In this document: one piece after another, positions 1 to 6,524 of the stretch
Layout: each line of letters opens with the position of its first letter
Position numbering within the stretch: position 1 is the first letter of the stretch
Assembly: GCA_036478235.1 (NCBI GenBank)
Contig: JAZGDZ010000090.1
Location: 1-31,183 of the forward strand
Source: JACZWZ01 sp036478235
GTDB taxonomy: Bacteria; Actinomycetota; Acidimicrobiia; Spongiisociales; UBA11373
DNA length: 31,183 nucleotides
Reading direction: 5' to 3'
The notes under the pieces: model-generated
What the model was told of the DNA's origin: nothing
Seen by the model: only the letters and a program-made list of their open reading frames with translations
Databases searched by the model: none
Position numbers and translations under genes: made by a program

Positions 1-578
1 ACGGTGAAAGAGATCACAACCGGAAGCCCAGCTTCGCCCGCCGCCCGAACCACACCGATCGCTTCATCGGCCTGAGTGAGAGTCATCGCCGACACCATGT
101 CCACATCGGTTGTCGCCAGCCAACCGATTTGCTTGGCGTGATACTCCTCGGCCTCGTCTACGGCCACCTCAGCTTCAGGCGAATAGGCATCGCCCCGCGG
201 ACCGATGAGACCGTTGAGGACGATCGGCTTCTCGTTGTTTGAGAACTCGTCGCGTATGCCTGCAATGAACTCGATTGCGCCTCTGTTCGCGGCATGCAGG
301 TCCTGCTCGCTCTCGCCGAGGTCATCGGCCCAATGTGCATGCGCCTTCCAGGTCTGACTGTCGAGAATGAACCCCGCTCCGCTCGCCTGTGCCAGGGACA
401 AAAAGCCGCCGAAGTAGTTGGCAAGGGCCTCACGTCCGGTCGTGGTCGCCAGCAATGTGTGCGCCGCGAACTCTCGTATCTCGATGCCATGATTGAAGAT
501 CAGATCCGTCTCAACTCCGGCATCTGTCAGAAACAGCTCGCCTGAGAGCTGTGGCAATGCACTGCGGTAGCCGACCAT
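1..578 (-). CDS. Homocysteine S-methyltransferase family protein (C-terminus beyond window)
   Basis: This reverse-strand gene is cut by the left edge of the window; 192 codons are visible from the ATG at 576-578, preceded by a Shine-Dalgarno-like GGGAGAGGG. The N-terminus carries a TDAGVETDLIF motif, followed by NGLIGPRGDAY and a region with ATTDVDMVSAMTLTQADEAIG. This is the layout of the (beta/alpha)8 homocysteine S-methyltransferase family (MmuM/BHMT/MetH N-domain), which moves a methyl group from donors such as S-methylmethionine or betaine to homocysteine through a Cys-bound zinc. The zinc-binding cysteines lie in the missing C-terminal half, so the substrate cannot be judged. Base composition looks less GC-rich than the housekeeping genes further right, which fits an accessory region. 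The family call is fairly sure; the exact enzyme is not. Confidence 0.82.
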   Translation of the reverse strand, partial: MVGYRSALPQLSGELFLTDAGVETDLIFNHGIEIREFAAHTLLATTTGREALANYFGGFLSLAQASGAGFILDSQTWKAHAHWADDLGESEQDLHAANRGAIEFIAGIRDEFSNNEKPIVLNGLIGPRGDAYSPEAEVAVDEAEEYHAKQIGWLATTDVDMVSAMTLTQADEAIGVVRAAGEAGLPVVISFT

Positions 579-772
579 GCGGAATCCCTCTCCCGGTCGC
601 GTCAGGTTTTGCGAATGTAGTCGCTTTGCCAGTTTTGGTCGTCGAGGGCGGTCGGGTCGCCCAGACGGGCTCGCACGGTCTGGCGGTACAACGCTGACCT
701 CCGATTGCCAGTCGTGAGCGAAGCCAGCTCATATAACATTTCTGCACGCTGGCCGACCCAAGGGACGTATAC

Positions 773-829
773 GTCAAGGTCAAACTTCTGCCTGTTGGGG
801 TGGCCGCGGCCACGGGACTTGACCTTGAC
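773..829. repeat. Perfect 11-bp inverted repeat flanking the promoter
   Basis: GTCAAGGTCAA at 773-783 is exactly inverted as TTGACCTTGAC at 819-829, with 35 bp between. The right arm covers the -35 box and the left half of the MerR-type dyad. The two arms could be paired operator sites for one regulator, or remnants of a divergent promoter arrangement; no -10 box follows the left arm on the reverse strand. Confidence 0.5.
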
Positions 830-850
830 GCGGACGTGAGGGTTTAAGAT
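819..850 (+). promoter_or_regulatory. MerR-family-type promoter with elongated spacer
   Basis: The -35 box TTGACC (819-824) and the -10 box TAAGAT (845-850) are separated by 20 bp, or 19 bp if TTAAGA is used. Promoters controlled by MerR-family activators have this too-long 19-20 bp spacer. The spacer holds an imperfect dyad: ACCTTGACGC at 822-831 against ACCCTCACGT read from the other strand (843-834), 7 of 10 matching. The predicted start of transcription is about 40 bases before the Cys-rich peptide gene at 893. No MerR regulator gene is visible in the window. Geometry and dyad are seen directly; regulator type is inference. Confidence 0.55.
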
Positions 851-892
851 GTTTCCTGAGATTTGGGTTGCTCACGGATGACGAGGTGAAGA

Positions 893-1057
893 ATGGACGA
901 GGCGAGGACAGAGCTCCAAGACATGTCCAACTGTGGCTGCGGCTGTGTCTGCTGTGGCCCCGCCCTTGAGGCGAAGCCGACCGAGAGCGAGGTTCAGCAG
1001 CTCGAGCAGGCCGAGGACGAGATCGAGCGCCCGCTCGTCGAGTCGCGAACCGACTAG
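893..1057 (+). CDS. Small Cys-rich metal-binding-type peptide (54 aa)
   Basis: ATG at 893 follows a good ribosome binding site (GAGGTGAAG) and the frame runs to TAG at 1055-1057. The 54-residue product has five cysteines in eight residues (C14, C16, C18, C20, C21, in CGCGCVCC) and then a highly charged Glu-rich tail (about residues 26-54) that is probably helical. Dense CxC and CC motifs in a tiny protein are the mark of metallothionein-like or metal/metalloid-sequestering peptides; mycobacterial MymT is a known example of this size class. It sits directly behind a promoter of MerR geometry, and MerR regulators typically sense metals, thiol stress or drugs. The metal role is therefore inference from two independent features. 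A second Met at residue 11 is an alternative start but has no binding site. Confidence 0.68.
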   Translation: MDEARTELQDMSNCGCGCVCCGPALEAKPTESEVQQLEQAEDEIERPLVESRTD

Positions 1058-1417
1058 CGAACCCTGGACTAGCGTGGTCCTTGGTGGCTCAGCACTTGGG
1101 CACAGATCTTCCCGTCCTAGTGTTCCGGATCGTTCCCACTACAGGACGACCATCATCGAAGAGGCTTACGGCGCTAGCCCTAGCCTGATAGACAACTCGC
1201 GGGGCCAAGATGCAGAGGAACACGGCGGAGTGCCCGCGGTAGGGCGCCTTGGAAACCACCGTTCCAATCTGCCGCTCCAATCTATAGAGTCTCTGGGCTA
1301 CAACCCGACGTGTATCCCATCTGAAAACTGGCCCCAGCCGGCGATCGGTCTTCTCGGCTGACTTGTCCATAGCTGTCCCCGGTCATCCATAGACTGGATC
1401 TGCTGAAGGGAGATGCC
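1058..1417. other. Gene-poor stretch, no supported gene
   Basis: Between the Cys-rich peptide gene and the small membrane protein gene I see no frame with protein-like composition and a plausible start. A reverse frame covering 1089-1370 is rich in Arg and Val and looks like a shadow or decayed sequence. No hairpin of note and no 7-bp array of the kind found further right is present. Confidence 0.4.
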
Positions 1418-1687
1418 ATGAAGAAGCTCATCAAGCTGGCACTGGTGGTCGGGGCCGTCGCGGTGGCCGCTCGCCTCATCGGCGCAAAGAAGGCCGAGTG
1501 GGAAGGGCTCAGCGAGTCGCAGGTCCGCGACAAGCTCGACGCACATATCCCGGATCGGGTGCCCGACCGCAAGCGCGCTGCGGTGGCCGACAAGGTCGTC
1601 GCCGCGATGCGCTCCCGCGGCAAGCTGGTCGAGGACAAGGGAGCCTCCGACGGTGATGGCCCGGTGGAGAGTGACTCCGACGAATAG
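1418..1687 (+). CDS. Small membrane-anchored protein, unknown function
   Basis: This 89-residue protein starts at an ATG preceded by GGGAG at good spacing. It begins with two lysines and a hydrophobic segment (about residues 4-22, LIKLALVVGAVAVAARLIGA), then a charged soluble part containing SESQVRDKLDAHIPDRVPDRKR, and ends in an acidic tail. It is probably a single-pass inner-membrane protein with a cytoplasmic domain. I do not recognise a family. It stands alone, about 360 bases downstream of the Cys-rich peptide gene and in the same direction. Confidence 0.72.
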   Translation: MKKLIKLALVVGAVAVAARLIGAKKAEWEGLSESQVRDKLDAHIPDRVPDRKRAAVADKVVAAMRSRGKLVEDKGASDGDGPVESDSDE

Positions 1688-1784
1688 GTCGCGCCCGCGT
1701 CTCCATCCGGCGGCACCCCGGTAGCGGTTCTCGGCGGGACCTGTCCGGTAGCCTGCCCGCTGACCCGACCCCGGCGCAACGGCG

Positions 1785-1895
1785 TCGCGGGGAACGATTG
1801 TCAAACTGCTGAGCCCCATCCCTGCTCCCGTGGGGTCGATGCTCAGGCGATGAACGGGGGGCAAAACACTCAGGGCGAAGTGCGGTTTCGCCGGT
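1785..1895 (+). ncRNA. Candidate riboswitch, ydaO/yuaA (c-di-AMP) type
   Basis: The stretch contains nested pairing: CTGAG (1809-1813) with CTCAG (1842-1846), and CCCCA (1814-1818) with TGGGG (1831-1835). It is followed by GCGATGAACGGGGGGC and then CAGGGCGAAG. From memory these conserved-looking blocks resemble the c-di-AMP-sensing ydaO class, which in actinobacteria often precedes genes for cell-wall proteins. What follows here is the remnant of a Thr-rich, surface-protein-like gene, which fits. I could not test it against a covariance model, and the similarity may be superficial. Confidence 0.35.
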
Positions 1896-2217
1896 GCACT
1901 GGGGGTAGGGGGTTGATATGGGGCCGGGGGTACGGCCTAGGCCACACGCCCGGCAACGCCCCCGAGCACTCCAACGTCGGCGGAAAGAACGCCACCACAA
2001 CGACCCCCACCACGACGACCACTACCACCACGATCACTTCCCCGTTGGCTGCCGTCGAAGAACCTGGCCCCGATGCCGCCGCCTTCGAGGTCGACCTGGA
2101 ACCGTGGACCGGTCGGTGCGCCTGGCCTTGTTGGGCCTCTTGCCGGTGGCCGCTCTGGTCTTGGCGGCGGGGCTCAGGCAACGCAGCAGAAACAGGCAGA
2201 GCCCGACGGAGAACTAG
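1850..2217 (+). pseudogene. Remnant of a Thr-rich, cell-wall-anchored protein gene, frameshifted
   Basis: In the frame of the ATG at 1850, a Gly/Asn-rich stretch (GYGLGHTPGNAPEHSNVGG) leads into a Thr-rich stalk (about 1991-2040) and then DLEPWTG near 2095-2115. The expected membrane anchor is in another frame, ending at TAG 2215-2217: RLALLGLLPVAALVLAAG followed by a basic tail. Stalk, an LPxTG-like motif, a hydrophobic span and a basic tail in this order form a sortase sorting signal. Here the motif and the span are separated by one frameshift around 2113-2122. The large N-terminal part expected of such a protein is absent. I read it as the 3' remnant of a surface-protein gene, broken at least twice. 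Confidence 0.45.
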
Positions 2218-2299
2218 GCGACCCGTCAAGTCCTCAGTCCTCGCCGGCCGTCCCGTCCGGGTGACTCGAAGGCTATGCCGTCCTTCGTTTTCGCGAGCT

Positions 2300-2330
2300 T
2301 GGTCCGCGTCTGGTCCGCGCGTGGTCCGCG
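2300..2330. repeat. Three 9-bp direct repeats at 11-bp spacing (possible integrase arm sites)
   Basis: TGGTCCGCG occurs at 2300-2308, 2311-2319 and 2322-2330, with start-to-start spacing of exactly 11 bp, about one helical turn. Short phased direct repeats next to a tRNA attachment site are typical arm-type binding sites for tyrosine recombinases. The tRNA 3' fragment lies about 120 bp downstream. The function is inferred from this arrangement. Confidence 0.5.
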
Positions 2331-2393
2331 AACTGGTGAGAAACGCCGCAAGCCGATGCGCATCGATGAACGCTGAAAACCCAAGCAGGGCAA

Positions 2394-2440
2394 GGGGTTT
2401 CGGCGGTTCGCCTTGGTGCGGCTGGGGTGCCCGAAACCCC
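2394..2440. repeat. 10-bp perfect inverted repeat beside the tRNA fragment
   Basis: GGGGTTTCGG (2394-2403) pairs perfectly with CCGAAACCCC (2431-2440), leaving a 27-nt loop. It ends a few bases before the tRNA-derived sequence. It could be a terminator-like structure at the end of an inserted element or part of its attachment site. There is no T-tract after it. Confidence 0.45.
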
Positions 2441-2447
2441 CCGATAA

Positions 2448-2495
2448 GCCTTCACACGGCAGAGGTCACTGGTTCGATCCCAGTAGCGCCCACCA
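2448..2495 (+). tRNA. 3' half of a tRNA-Val(CAC)-like gene, probable attachment-site copy
   Basis: The sequence contains an anticodon loop TTCACAC (anticodon CAC, Val) whose 3' stem strand is GGCAG, a perfect T arm (ACTGG, loop TTCGATC, CCAGT, 2468-2484), the 3' acceptor strand AGCGCCC, discriminator A and an encoded CCA ending at 2495. The 5' half is missing: no acceptor partner GGGCGCT, no D arm, and only three of five anticodon-stem pairs can form. So it is a fragment, not a working tRNA gene. A tRNA piece from the anticodon to the 3' end is the usual core copied when an element integrates with a tyrosine recombinase, so this is most likely an attR-type scar. Confidence 0.7.
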
Positions 2496-2496
2496 A

Positions 2497-2527
2497 GCTG
2501 AACCCCAAATGCCGAAGGGGGTTCAGC
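2497..2527 (+). terminator. Hairpin directly after the tRNA fragment
   Basis: GCTGAACCCC (2497-2506) and GGGGTTCAGC (2518-2527) form a perfect 10-bp stem around an 11-nt loop, starting two bases after the CCA end. The following GTTCCCG is only weakly T-rich. The position fits the original transcription terminator of the tRNA gene, which would mean that backbone chromosome begins here. Confidence 0.6.
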
Positions 2528-2598
2528 GTTCCCGTGTCAGGAGGGCAGGCACCTTCGAATCGTCCAGAACAGCGGAACGAGGCCGACAAGAGGCGCCT

Positions 2599-3024
2599 CT
2601 ACCTATCGGTGACGGTCAGACGACCTTTCATGCCCGCAGCAAAGTGTCCGGGGACGGAGCAGATCACTTGATAGGTGCCCGCCGCCGGTGCGGCAAAGCT
2701 GATCGTGAGCGCTTGGCCTGCCTCAGCCGAGATCTCGAACACGATCAGCTCCTCGGTGAGTTCACCTTCCGACTCGATCGATGAGGAGAGCACGACCCAA
2801 GTGTGGAGTTCCGACCCCTCGTTTTGGAATTGGAGCACGACGTCGCCTCCGGCGACGACGACCCAGGCGTCGGGACCGAATGAAAACTCGACAGCGTCAG
2901 CGGTGATCTCGGTTGTCGTACCCTCGCTGCCGGCGTCATCTGTCGAGTCGCCACCTCCGCCACAGGCTGTGACCAGCAGAGCAGCGGCAACCGCTAAGCC
3001 GGCGAGCCGAACAATGGGCTTCAT
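2599..3024 (-). CDS. Cupredoxin-domain lipoprotein (blue copper protein)
   Basis: The 141-residue product begins with a lipoprotein signal peptide: basic start, hydrophobic core at about residues 6-20, and lipobox LVTAC with the lipidated Cys at 21. A Gly/Asp/Thr-rich linker (22-38) leads to a cupredoxin fold. The type-1 copper ligands are all visible: H74 (ELHTW), C122, H127 and M132 (CSVPGHFAAGM). It should be an electron-transfer or copper-binding protein fixed to the outer face of the membrane. The ATG at 3024 is chosen because it gives the intact signal peptide and has GGAG upstream; the frame stays open 24 codons further. It lies 104 bases downstream of the HtrA gene on the same strand and may be co-transcribed. 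Its electron partner is not in the window. Confidence 0.85.
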   Translation of the reverse strand: MKPIVRLAGLAVAAALLVTACGGGGDSTDDAGSEGTTTEITADAVEFSFGPDAWVVVAGGDVVLQFQNEGSELHTWVVLSSSIESEGELTEELIVFEISAEAGQALTISFAAPAAGTYQVICSVPGHFAAGMKGRLTVTDR

Positions 3025-3128
3025 ACTCTGCTCCGAGAAGGCGAACCCGTCCATTGTCTCCCTGCCGACGGGCCATGACAACCTCGGGAACATCAATCCG
3101 GGGAGTTTGCGCCTGTCGGCACGCCCTC

Positions 3129-4226
3129 TCAGCGCTCGATGCCGTCGAGTTCCACCGTGATGCGGTGCATCTGCCCGTCACGTAAGAATGTGATTTCTAC
3201 GAGCGCTCCGGGCCGATGAGTGATGATCTCGGCGAAGAGCTCGCCCGGATCCAAGATGGGGTTTCCGTCGACCGACACAATGCGATCTCCGACCTCGATC
3301 CCGGCCCTGTCGGCGGCGGAACCCCGTACGACCTCGCGCACGATCGCCCCACCTTCGCCGGTGGTGTCGGCGATGGTTGCCACGCCGAAGGCGGAAAGCT
3401 GCACGTCGTCGCCGGCTACGAGTTGCTCGGCCACGACGATGGCTATGTCGATGGCGATCGCAAATCCGATCCCATCGTTGCCGCCGCCCTGCGTGAAGAT
3501 CACGTCGTTGATGCCGATGACGTGTCCGGCACCATTGACGAGCGGGCCGCCCGAGTTCCCGGGGTTGATCGCGGCATCGGTCTGCACCATGGGCACCCCG
3601 TTGATATTCCGCCCTGTGGCGCTCACGATTCCGGCGGTCACCGTCTGATCGAATCCAAATGGGCTTCCGAGGGCCACCGCGGTCTCCCCGACGCGAGCCG
3701 ATGTTCCGTAGCCGAGCACGGCGGTGGGGAACCCGTCGCCTTCGATCGAAACGACGCCGACGTCGGTGGCGGCGTGGGTGCCGACGACGGTTCCTTCGAA
3801 CAGCCGGCCATCGGCCAGGCGCACGTCGATCGTGTCGGCTCCGTCGATCACATGGGCTGCAGTGAGGATCAATCCGGACGGGTCGAAGATCACGCCGGAG
3901 CCAAGCCCGGTCTCTGATTCGAGCTGTACGACCGACGGGCTGACCAACGCGGCCACGGCGGCGATGTCGCCGGGGTCGACCGGTGTCGGTGGGGCGGGAA
4001 CCGTCACGACGATGGGTTCGACGGCAGAGGTGGGGGTGTCGGTAGCGGGCGCCATAACCCGTCCGATGAGGAATCCGACCACCAGGATGATGACCGCGGT
4101 CAGGAACAAGCCGGCGGGCCGACGACGCGGGGACGGAGTGCCCCTCCGGTGGGTCGGTTGGTCGGCCGGTGGGAACAGCTCACCCTGTTCTCCGTCGCGC
4201 CGCCGATCGAGCTCGGTCGTTGTCAT
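3129..4226 (-). CDS. HtrA/DegP-family membrane-anchored serine protease
   Basis: Taken from the ATG at 4226 the protein has 365 residues: a charged cytoplasmic N-terminus (1-38), one transmembrane segment (about 40-57), a Pro/Thr linker, a trypsin-like domain with the triad H125 (TAAHVID), D155 (ATDVGVV) and S225 (GNSGGP), and a C-terminal PDZ domain (about 268-362). This is the architecture of actinobacterial HtrA (PepD type) proteases, which handle misfolded envelope proteins. The frame continues 36 codons upstream, but that part lacks protein-like composition. A tiny frame, MNKGICR (4223-4246), ends in an ATGA overlap with the chosen start and could couple translation; the ribosome binding site is otherwise weak. 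The copper protein gene lies downstream. Confidence 0.9.
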   Translation of the reverse strand: MTTTELDRRRDGEQGELFPPADQPTHRRGTPSPRRRPAGLFLTAVIILVVGFLIGRVMAPATDTPTSAVEPIVVTVPAPPTPVDPGDIAAVAALVSPSVVQLESETGLGSGVIFDPSGLILTAAHVIDGADTIDVRLADGRLFEGTVVGTHAATDVGVVSIEGDGFPTAVLGYGTSARVGETAVALGSPFGFDQTVTAGIVSATGRNINGVPMVQTDAAINPGNSGGPLVNGAGHVIGINDVIFTQGGGNDGIGFAIAIDIAIVVAEQLVAGDDVQLSAFGVATIADTTGEGGAIVREVVRGSAADRAGIEVGDRIVSVDGNPILDPGELFAEIITHRPGALVEITFLRDGQMHRITVELDGIER

Positions 4227-4520
4227 CTGCAGATGCCCTTGTTCATTCGTAGTGATCAACGAGGCGGAGGACCGATCTGCGTCACTTTGTCGGGTTCCCG
4301 GCAGGTACCGATCGCTTCGCGCGCTGCCGCCCATCGCCGAGTGACACCCGCAGGTCCACGCGCACGTGTCACTCTGCTCGATCCCATCCCTGAGACTCTC
4401 GACGCCGGATGTCTTGGGGATTGGGGTGGCGTGGGTCTAACGGGATCGCCCGGGGGCGGGGGGTCCTGGGCGGTCGCCGCCCGGATTGGTAGCGTCTGCC
4501 TCAACTAAAGGAGTGAGGCA

Positions 4521-4988
4521 TTGGAAGACCTCGAGAGGCTGCAGGGGATCTCCAAGATCCAGATGGAGAAGCTGCACAAGGCCGGGATCAGGGGCCTGGA
4601 GGCCCTCCGCAAGAAGGGGAGCACACTCGAGGGGCGCACGGAGCTCGCCCAGAAGACCCGCATCGCACCCAACCGGCTGCTCAACTGGGTTCACCGGGCG
4701 GACTTGATGCGCGTCAAGGGCATCGACGACGACTACGCCAGGGTGCTTGCCCGGGCGGGGGTAACCAGCATCGTCGACCTCAGCACCCGCAATCCCGAAG
4801 CCCTCGCAGAGGAGGTCGAGATCGCCGCCACCATCGAGGCCGTGAAGCGGGTCCCCCGCCACGCCAGCTTGGCCAAGTGGATCGAAGGGGCGCTGCACTT
4901 GGTGCGCCATGTGTGGTACCACGACACGCTCGGCGACCCGGAGATCACCGGCATTCCGACCACCCAGTGGCCCGGACCCAAGGTCTGA
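4521..4988 (+). CDS. DUF4332-type helix-hairpin-helix protein
   Basis: The 155-residue protein starts at TTG 4521, supported by AAAGGAG seven bases upstream; no ATG or GTG in frame is as well placed. It contains repeated helix-hairpin-helix-like segments: LERLQGISKIQMEKLHKAGI near the N-terminus and VKGIDDDYARVLARAGVTSI around residues 64-83. The second is the pattern of DUF4332, where pairs of HhH motifs resemble nucleic-acid-binding helices. The C-terminal 30 residues are less typical. The exact role is unknown; DNA binding is an inference from the fold. It is divergent from htrA, with about 290 bp between the two starts, and convergent with the HTTM gene 25 bases downstream. Confidence 0.78.
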   Translation: MEDLERLQGISKIQMEKLHKAGIRGLEALRKKGSTLEGRTELAQKTRIAPNRLLNWVHRADLMRVKGIDDDYARVLARAGVTSIVDLSTRNPEALAEEVEIAATIEAVKRVPRHASLAKWIEGALHLVRHVWYHDTLGDPEITGIPTTQWPGPKV

Positions 4989-5013
4989 TGTGGGAGCCCG
5001 CCGAGCAACGGCA

Positions 5014-6093
5014 TCACCCAGCTGACTCCTGACTCCGCCGCAGCAGCTGCAACGGTGCGGCGAACCAGAACGTCGCGGGAAGGCGGCTGAGGACAAAGAG
5101 CCGCGCCTCGTGGCCCGATAGGGTGCGTGATCCGTCGCTGACGGTTATCGGGCCGTCACCTGTATCGACGTTGAAGCGGCCCGTCCAATCGAGCACACCG
5201 ATCGCCCGCCCCCAGCGGGAGCGCTCGGGCACATGCAGCGTGCGCGACCGCGCCGGCCGATCGATCCAGACGACCAGCGCCGCCAGCGCGGCGAAGGAGA
5301 ACACCTGCACGGCCGCGGTGAACTGAATCGCCACATGGAACGGGATGGCCACCCAGATGGCGGCCTTCCGGGTGCGCCGCAGCAGCAGACCCAGGCCGAT
5401 GAAGAGTTCGGTCAGCACGATCAGCTTTGCCGCCATCGATTGGAACCCAGGATCGGCCAGCAGGTCGATCACACCCTCGGGAAACCCGACCTCGGAAAGT
5501 CGGGGACGATGACCCTCCACGCGCAACCTGGTGACGGTGCCCCCCCACCAGTCGGGGTCAATGAGCTTGCTGAAGCCGCTGGCGACGTACACCACGGCGA
5601 TCTCGAACCTGAGCACGGTGAGAGCCAGGCGGGTGCCGCCCTCGTTGGGGAGGGGAACCCCCCGGTGACGCGCCCGCCAGGCGTCGAGTGAGGCCGTCCT
5701 GCCTGCAGGGAGAACAGCGAGCCCCACGAGCAGGATGATGAGGAACGCTCGGTTGTGGTGGAAGTGTGTCTGGGAGAGGAACACGTTGTAGGTGACCCCG
5801 GCGGCCGTGAACCATGCTGCCGCTCGTGTGAAGAGGCCGACTGACAACAAGACGGCGGCTGCCGCGGTCACCGCGAGCAAGACGAGGTATGCAGGGCGAG
5901 ACAGCTCCGGGTACCAGTCCCAGAAGGGCAGCGTGAATCGATCCGAGTAGATGATCCCGTCGAGTGCGGACTCCAGGAACGGACGCAGATGGATCAGCAC
6001 GATTGGCCCCATCGCGATCCGCAGCACCGCGAGTGCCCGGAGGTCGATTGGGTCGTCGAGCGATGCATTCCAGGCTCGCAGCGGGGCCCTCAT
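5014..6093 (-). CDS. HTTM-domain membrane protein (vitamin-K-carboxylase-like)
   Basis: This 359-residue integral membrane protein has several hydrophobic spans (about residues 25-45, 67-87, 95-110, 117-132, then around 165-180, 225-240 and 250-275). It shows the conserved HTTM features THFHHNRAFLIILLVGLAVL and YVASGFSKLIDPDWWGG. HTTM is the membrane domain shared with vitamin-K-dependent gamma-glutamyl carboxylase; most bacterial members have no known substrate. The start overlaps the stop of the upstream gene by ATGA, so the two are translationally coupled. After the last span a short soluble tail of about 80 residues follows. The family call is confident; any enzymatic activity is unproven. 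Confidence 0.85.
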   Translation of the reverse strand: MRAPLRAWNASLDDPIDLRALAVLRIAMGPIVLIHLRPFLESALDGIIYSDRFTLPFWDWYPELSRPAYLVLLAVTAAAAVLLSVGLFTRAAAWFTAAGVTYNVFLSQTHFHHNRAFLIILLVGLAVLPAGRTASLDAWRARHRGVPLPNEGGTRLALTVLRFEIAVVYVASGFSKLIDPDWWGGTVTRLRVEGHRPRLSEVGFPEGVIDLLADPGFQSMAAKLIVLTELFIGLGLLLRRTRKAAIWVAIPFHVAIQFTAAVQVFSFAALAALVVWIDRPARSRTLHVPERSRWGRAIGVLDWTGRFNVDTGDGPITVSDGSRTLSGHEARLFVLSRLPATFWFAAPLQLLRRSQESAG

Positions 6094-6524
6094 CGGTCGG
6101 CCTGGAACCGGATCACCCGGGGCGGGTCACCGTTGTGCCAGACGGTGACCGACGCCACGAGCCTCACGGTCTGGTCGTCCTCGGGTGTGTTGGCCGCTAC
6201 CCACTCCAGCGCCTCCGAAAAGAAGTGAAGGGTAGAGCTGAGGCCGGCGTCGGCGTGGTGTCGTCGGAACGGCACATCGAGCCCCCTGCCCGCCACCAGA
6301 TCGCCCCAGCGGTAGGCACCCGGCCATGGTTGGCGAACATCGATACGGGTTCCGTCGGCCAGTTCGCGCTCGATGACGGCCCGCCACTCGCTCGACTCGG
6401 GAAACATCTGAAACCCGAAGAAGGCGTGGTCCGCCGAATAGGCGCGAACGACGAGGAACAGTTGGGCGGCGACAATGGCGATGGCGACGGCCCTTCGGGC
6501 GGCGTGGCGTCGCGGGAAGATCAT
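6090..6524 (-). CDS. Small membrane-anchored partner of the HTTM protein
   Basis: This 144-residue protein has a basic N-terminus (MIFPRRHAARR), one hydrophobic segment at about residues 12-28, and then a soluble domain beginning YSADHAFFGFQMFPESSEW. The last base pairs of its gene overlap the HTTM gene (ATGA), so it is the first gene of a two-gene operon. Small proteins with an FGFQMFPES-like segment are, from memory, regularly found beside HTTM genes, so it may form a complex with the HTTM protein. It is probably single-pass with the soluble part outside the cell. No catalytic motif is seen. Confidence 0.7.
   Translation of the reverse strand: MIFPRRHAARRAVAIAIVAAQLFLVVRAYSADHAFFGFQMFPESSEWRAVIERELADGTRIDVRQPWPGAYRWGDLVAGRGLDVPFRRHHADAGLSSTLHFFSEALEWVAANTPEDDQTVRLVASVTVWHNGDPPRVIRFQADR

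Larger units (their letters stand above)
602..871 (-). pseudogene. Unexplained open frame with no proper start, possible gene remnant
   Basis: A reverse-strand frame is open from a stop at 872-874 down to a TGA at 602-604 (90 codons). The last 60 or so residues look protein-like and balanced, for example VGQRAEMLYELASLTTGNRR followed by RQTVRARLGDPTALDDQNW. There is no ATG, GTG or TTG start in the first half, and the upstream part overlaps the MerR-type promoter of the neighbouring gene. The only in-frame ATG leaves 45 residues and has no clear ribosome binding site. I do not recognise the family. It could be a truncated gene end, a short real gene with an unusual start, or chance. It stops just before the ribosome-binding region of the methyltransferase gene on the same strand. 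Confidence 0.3.

Noticed and set aside
1089..1370. Reverse frame between the Cys-rich and small membrane protein genes as a transposase remnant
   Set aside because: No recognisable transposase motif, inverted repeats or target duplication.
2420..2495. Complete tRNA-Val gene
   Set aside because: No 5' acceptor strand or D arm can be found and the anticodon stem has only three pairs.
2218..2671. Protein-coding continuation through the tRNA fragment
   Set aside because: The HTAEVTGSIPVAPT stretch is simply the translated tRNA 3' half, a common artefact in gene prediction.
3216..3917. Long frame opposite htrA (233 codons)
   Set aside because: It is the shadow of the protease gene in GC-rich codons; it has no binding site and no protein-like composition.
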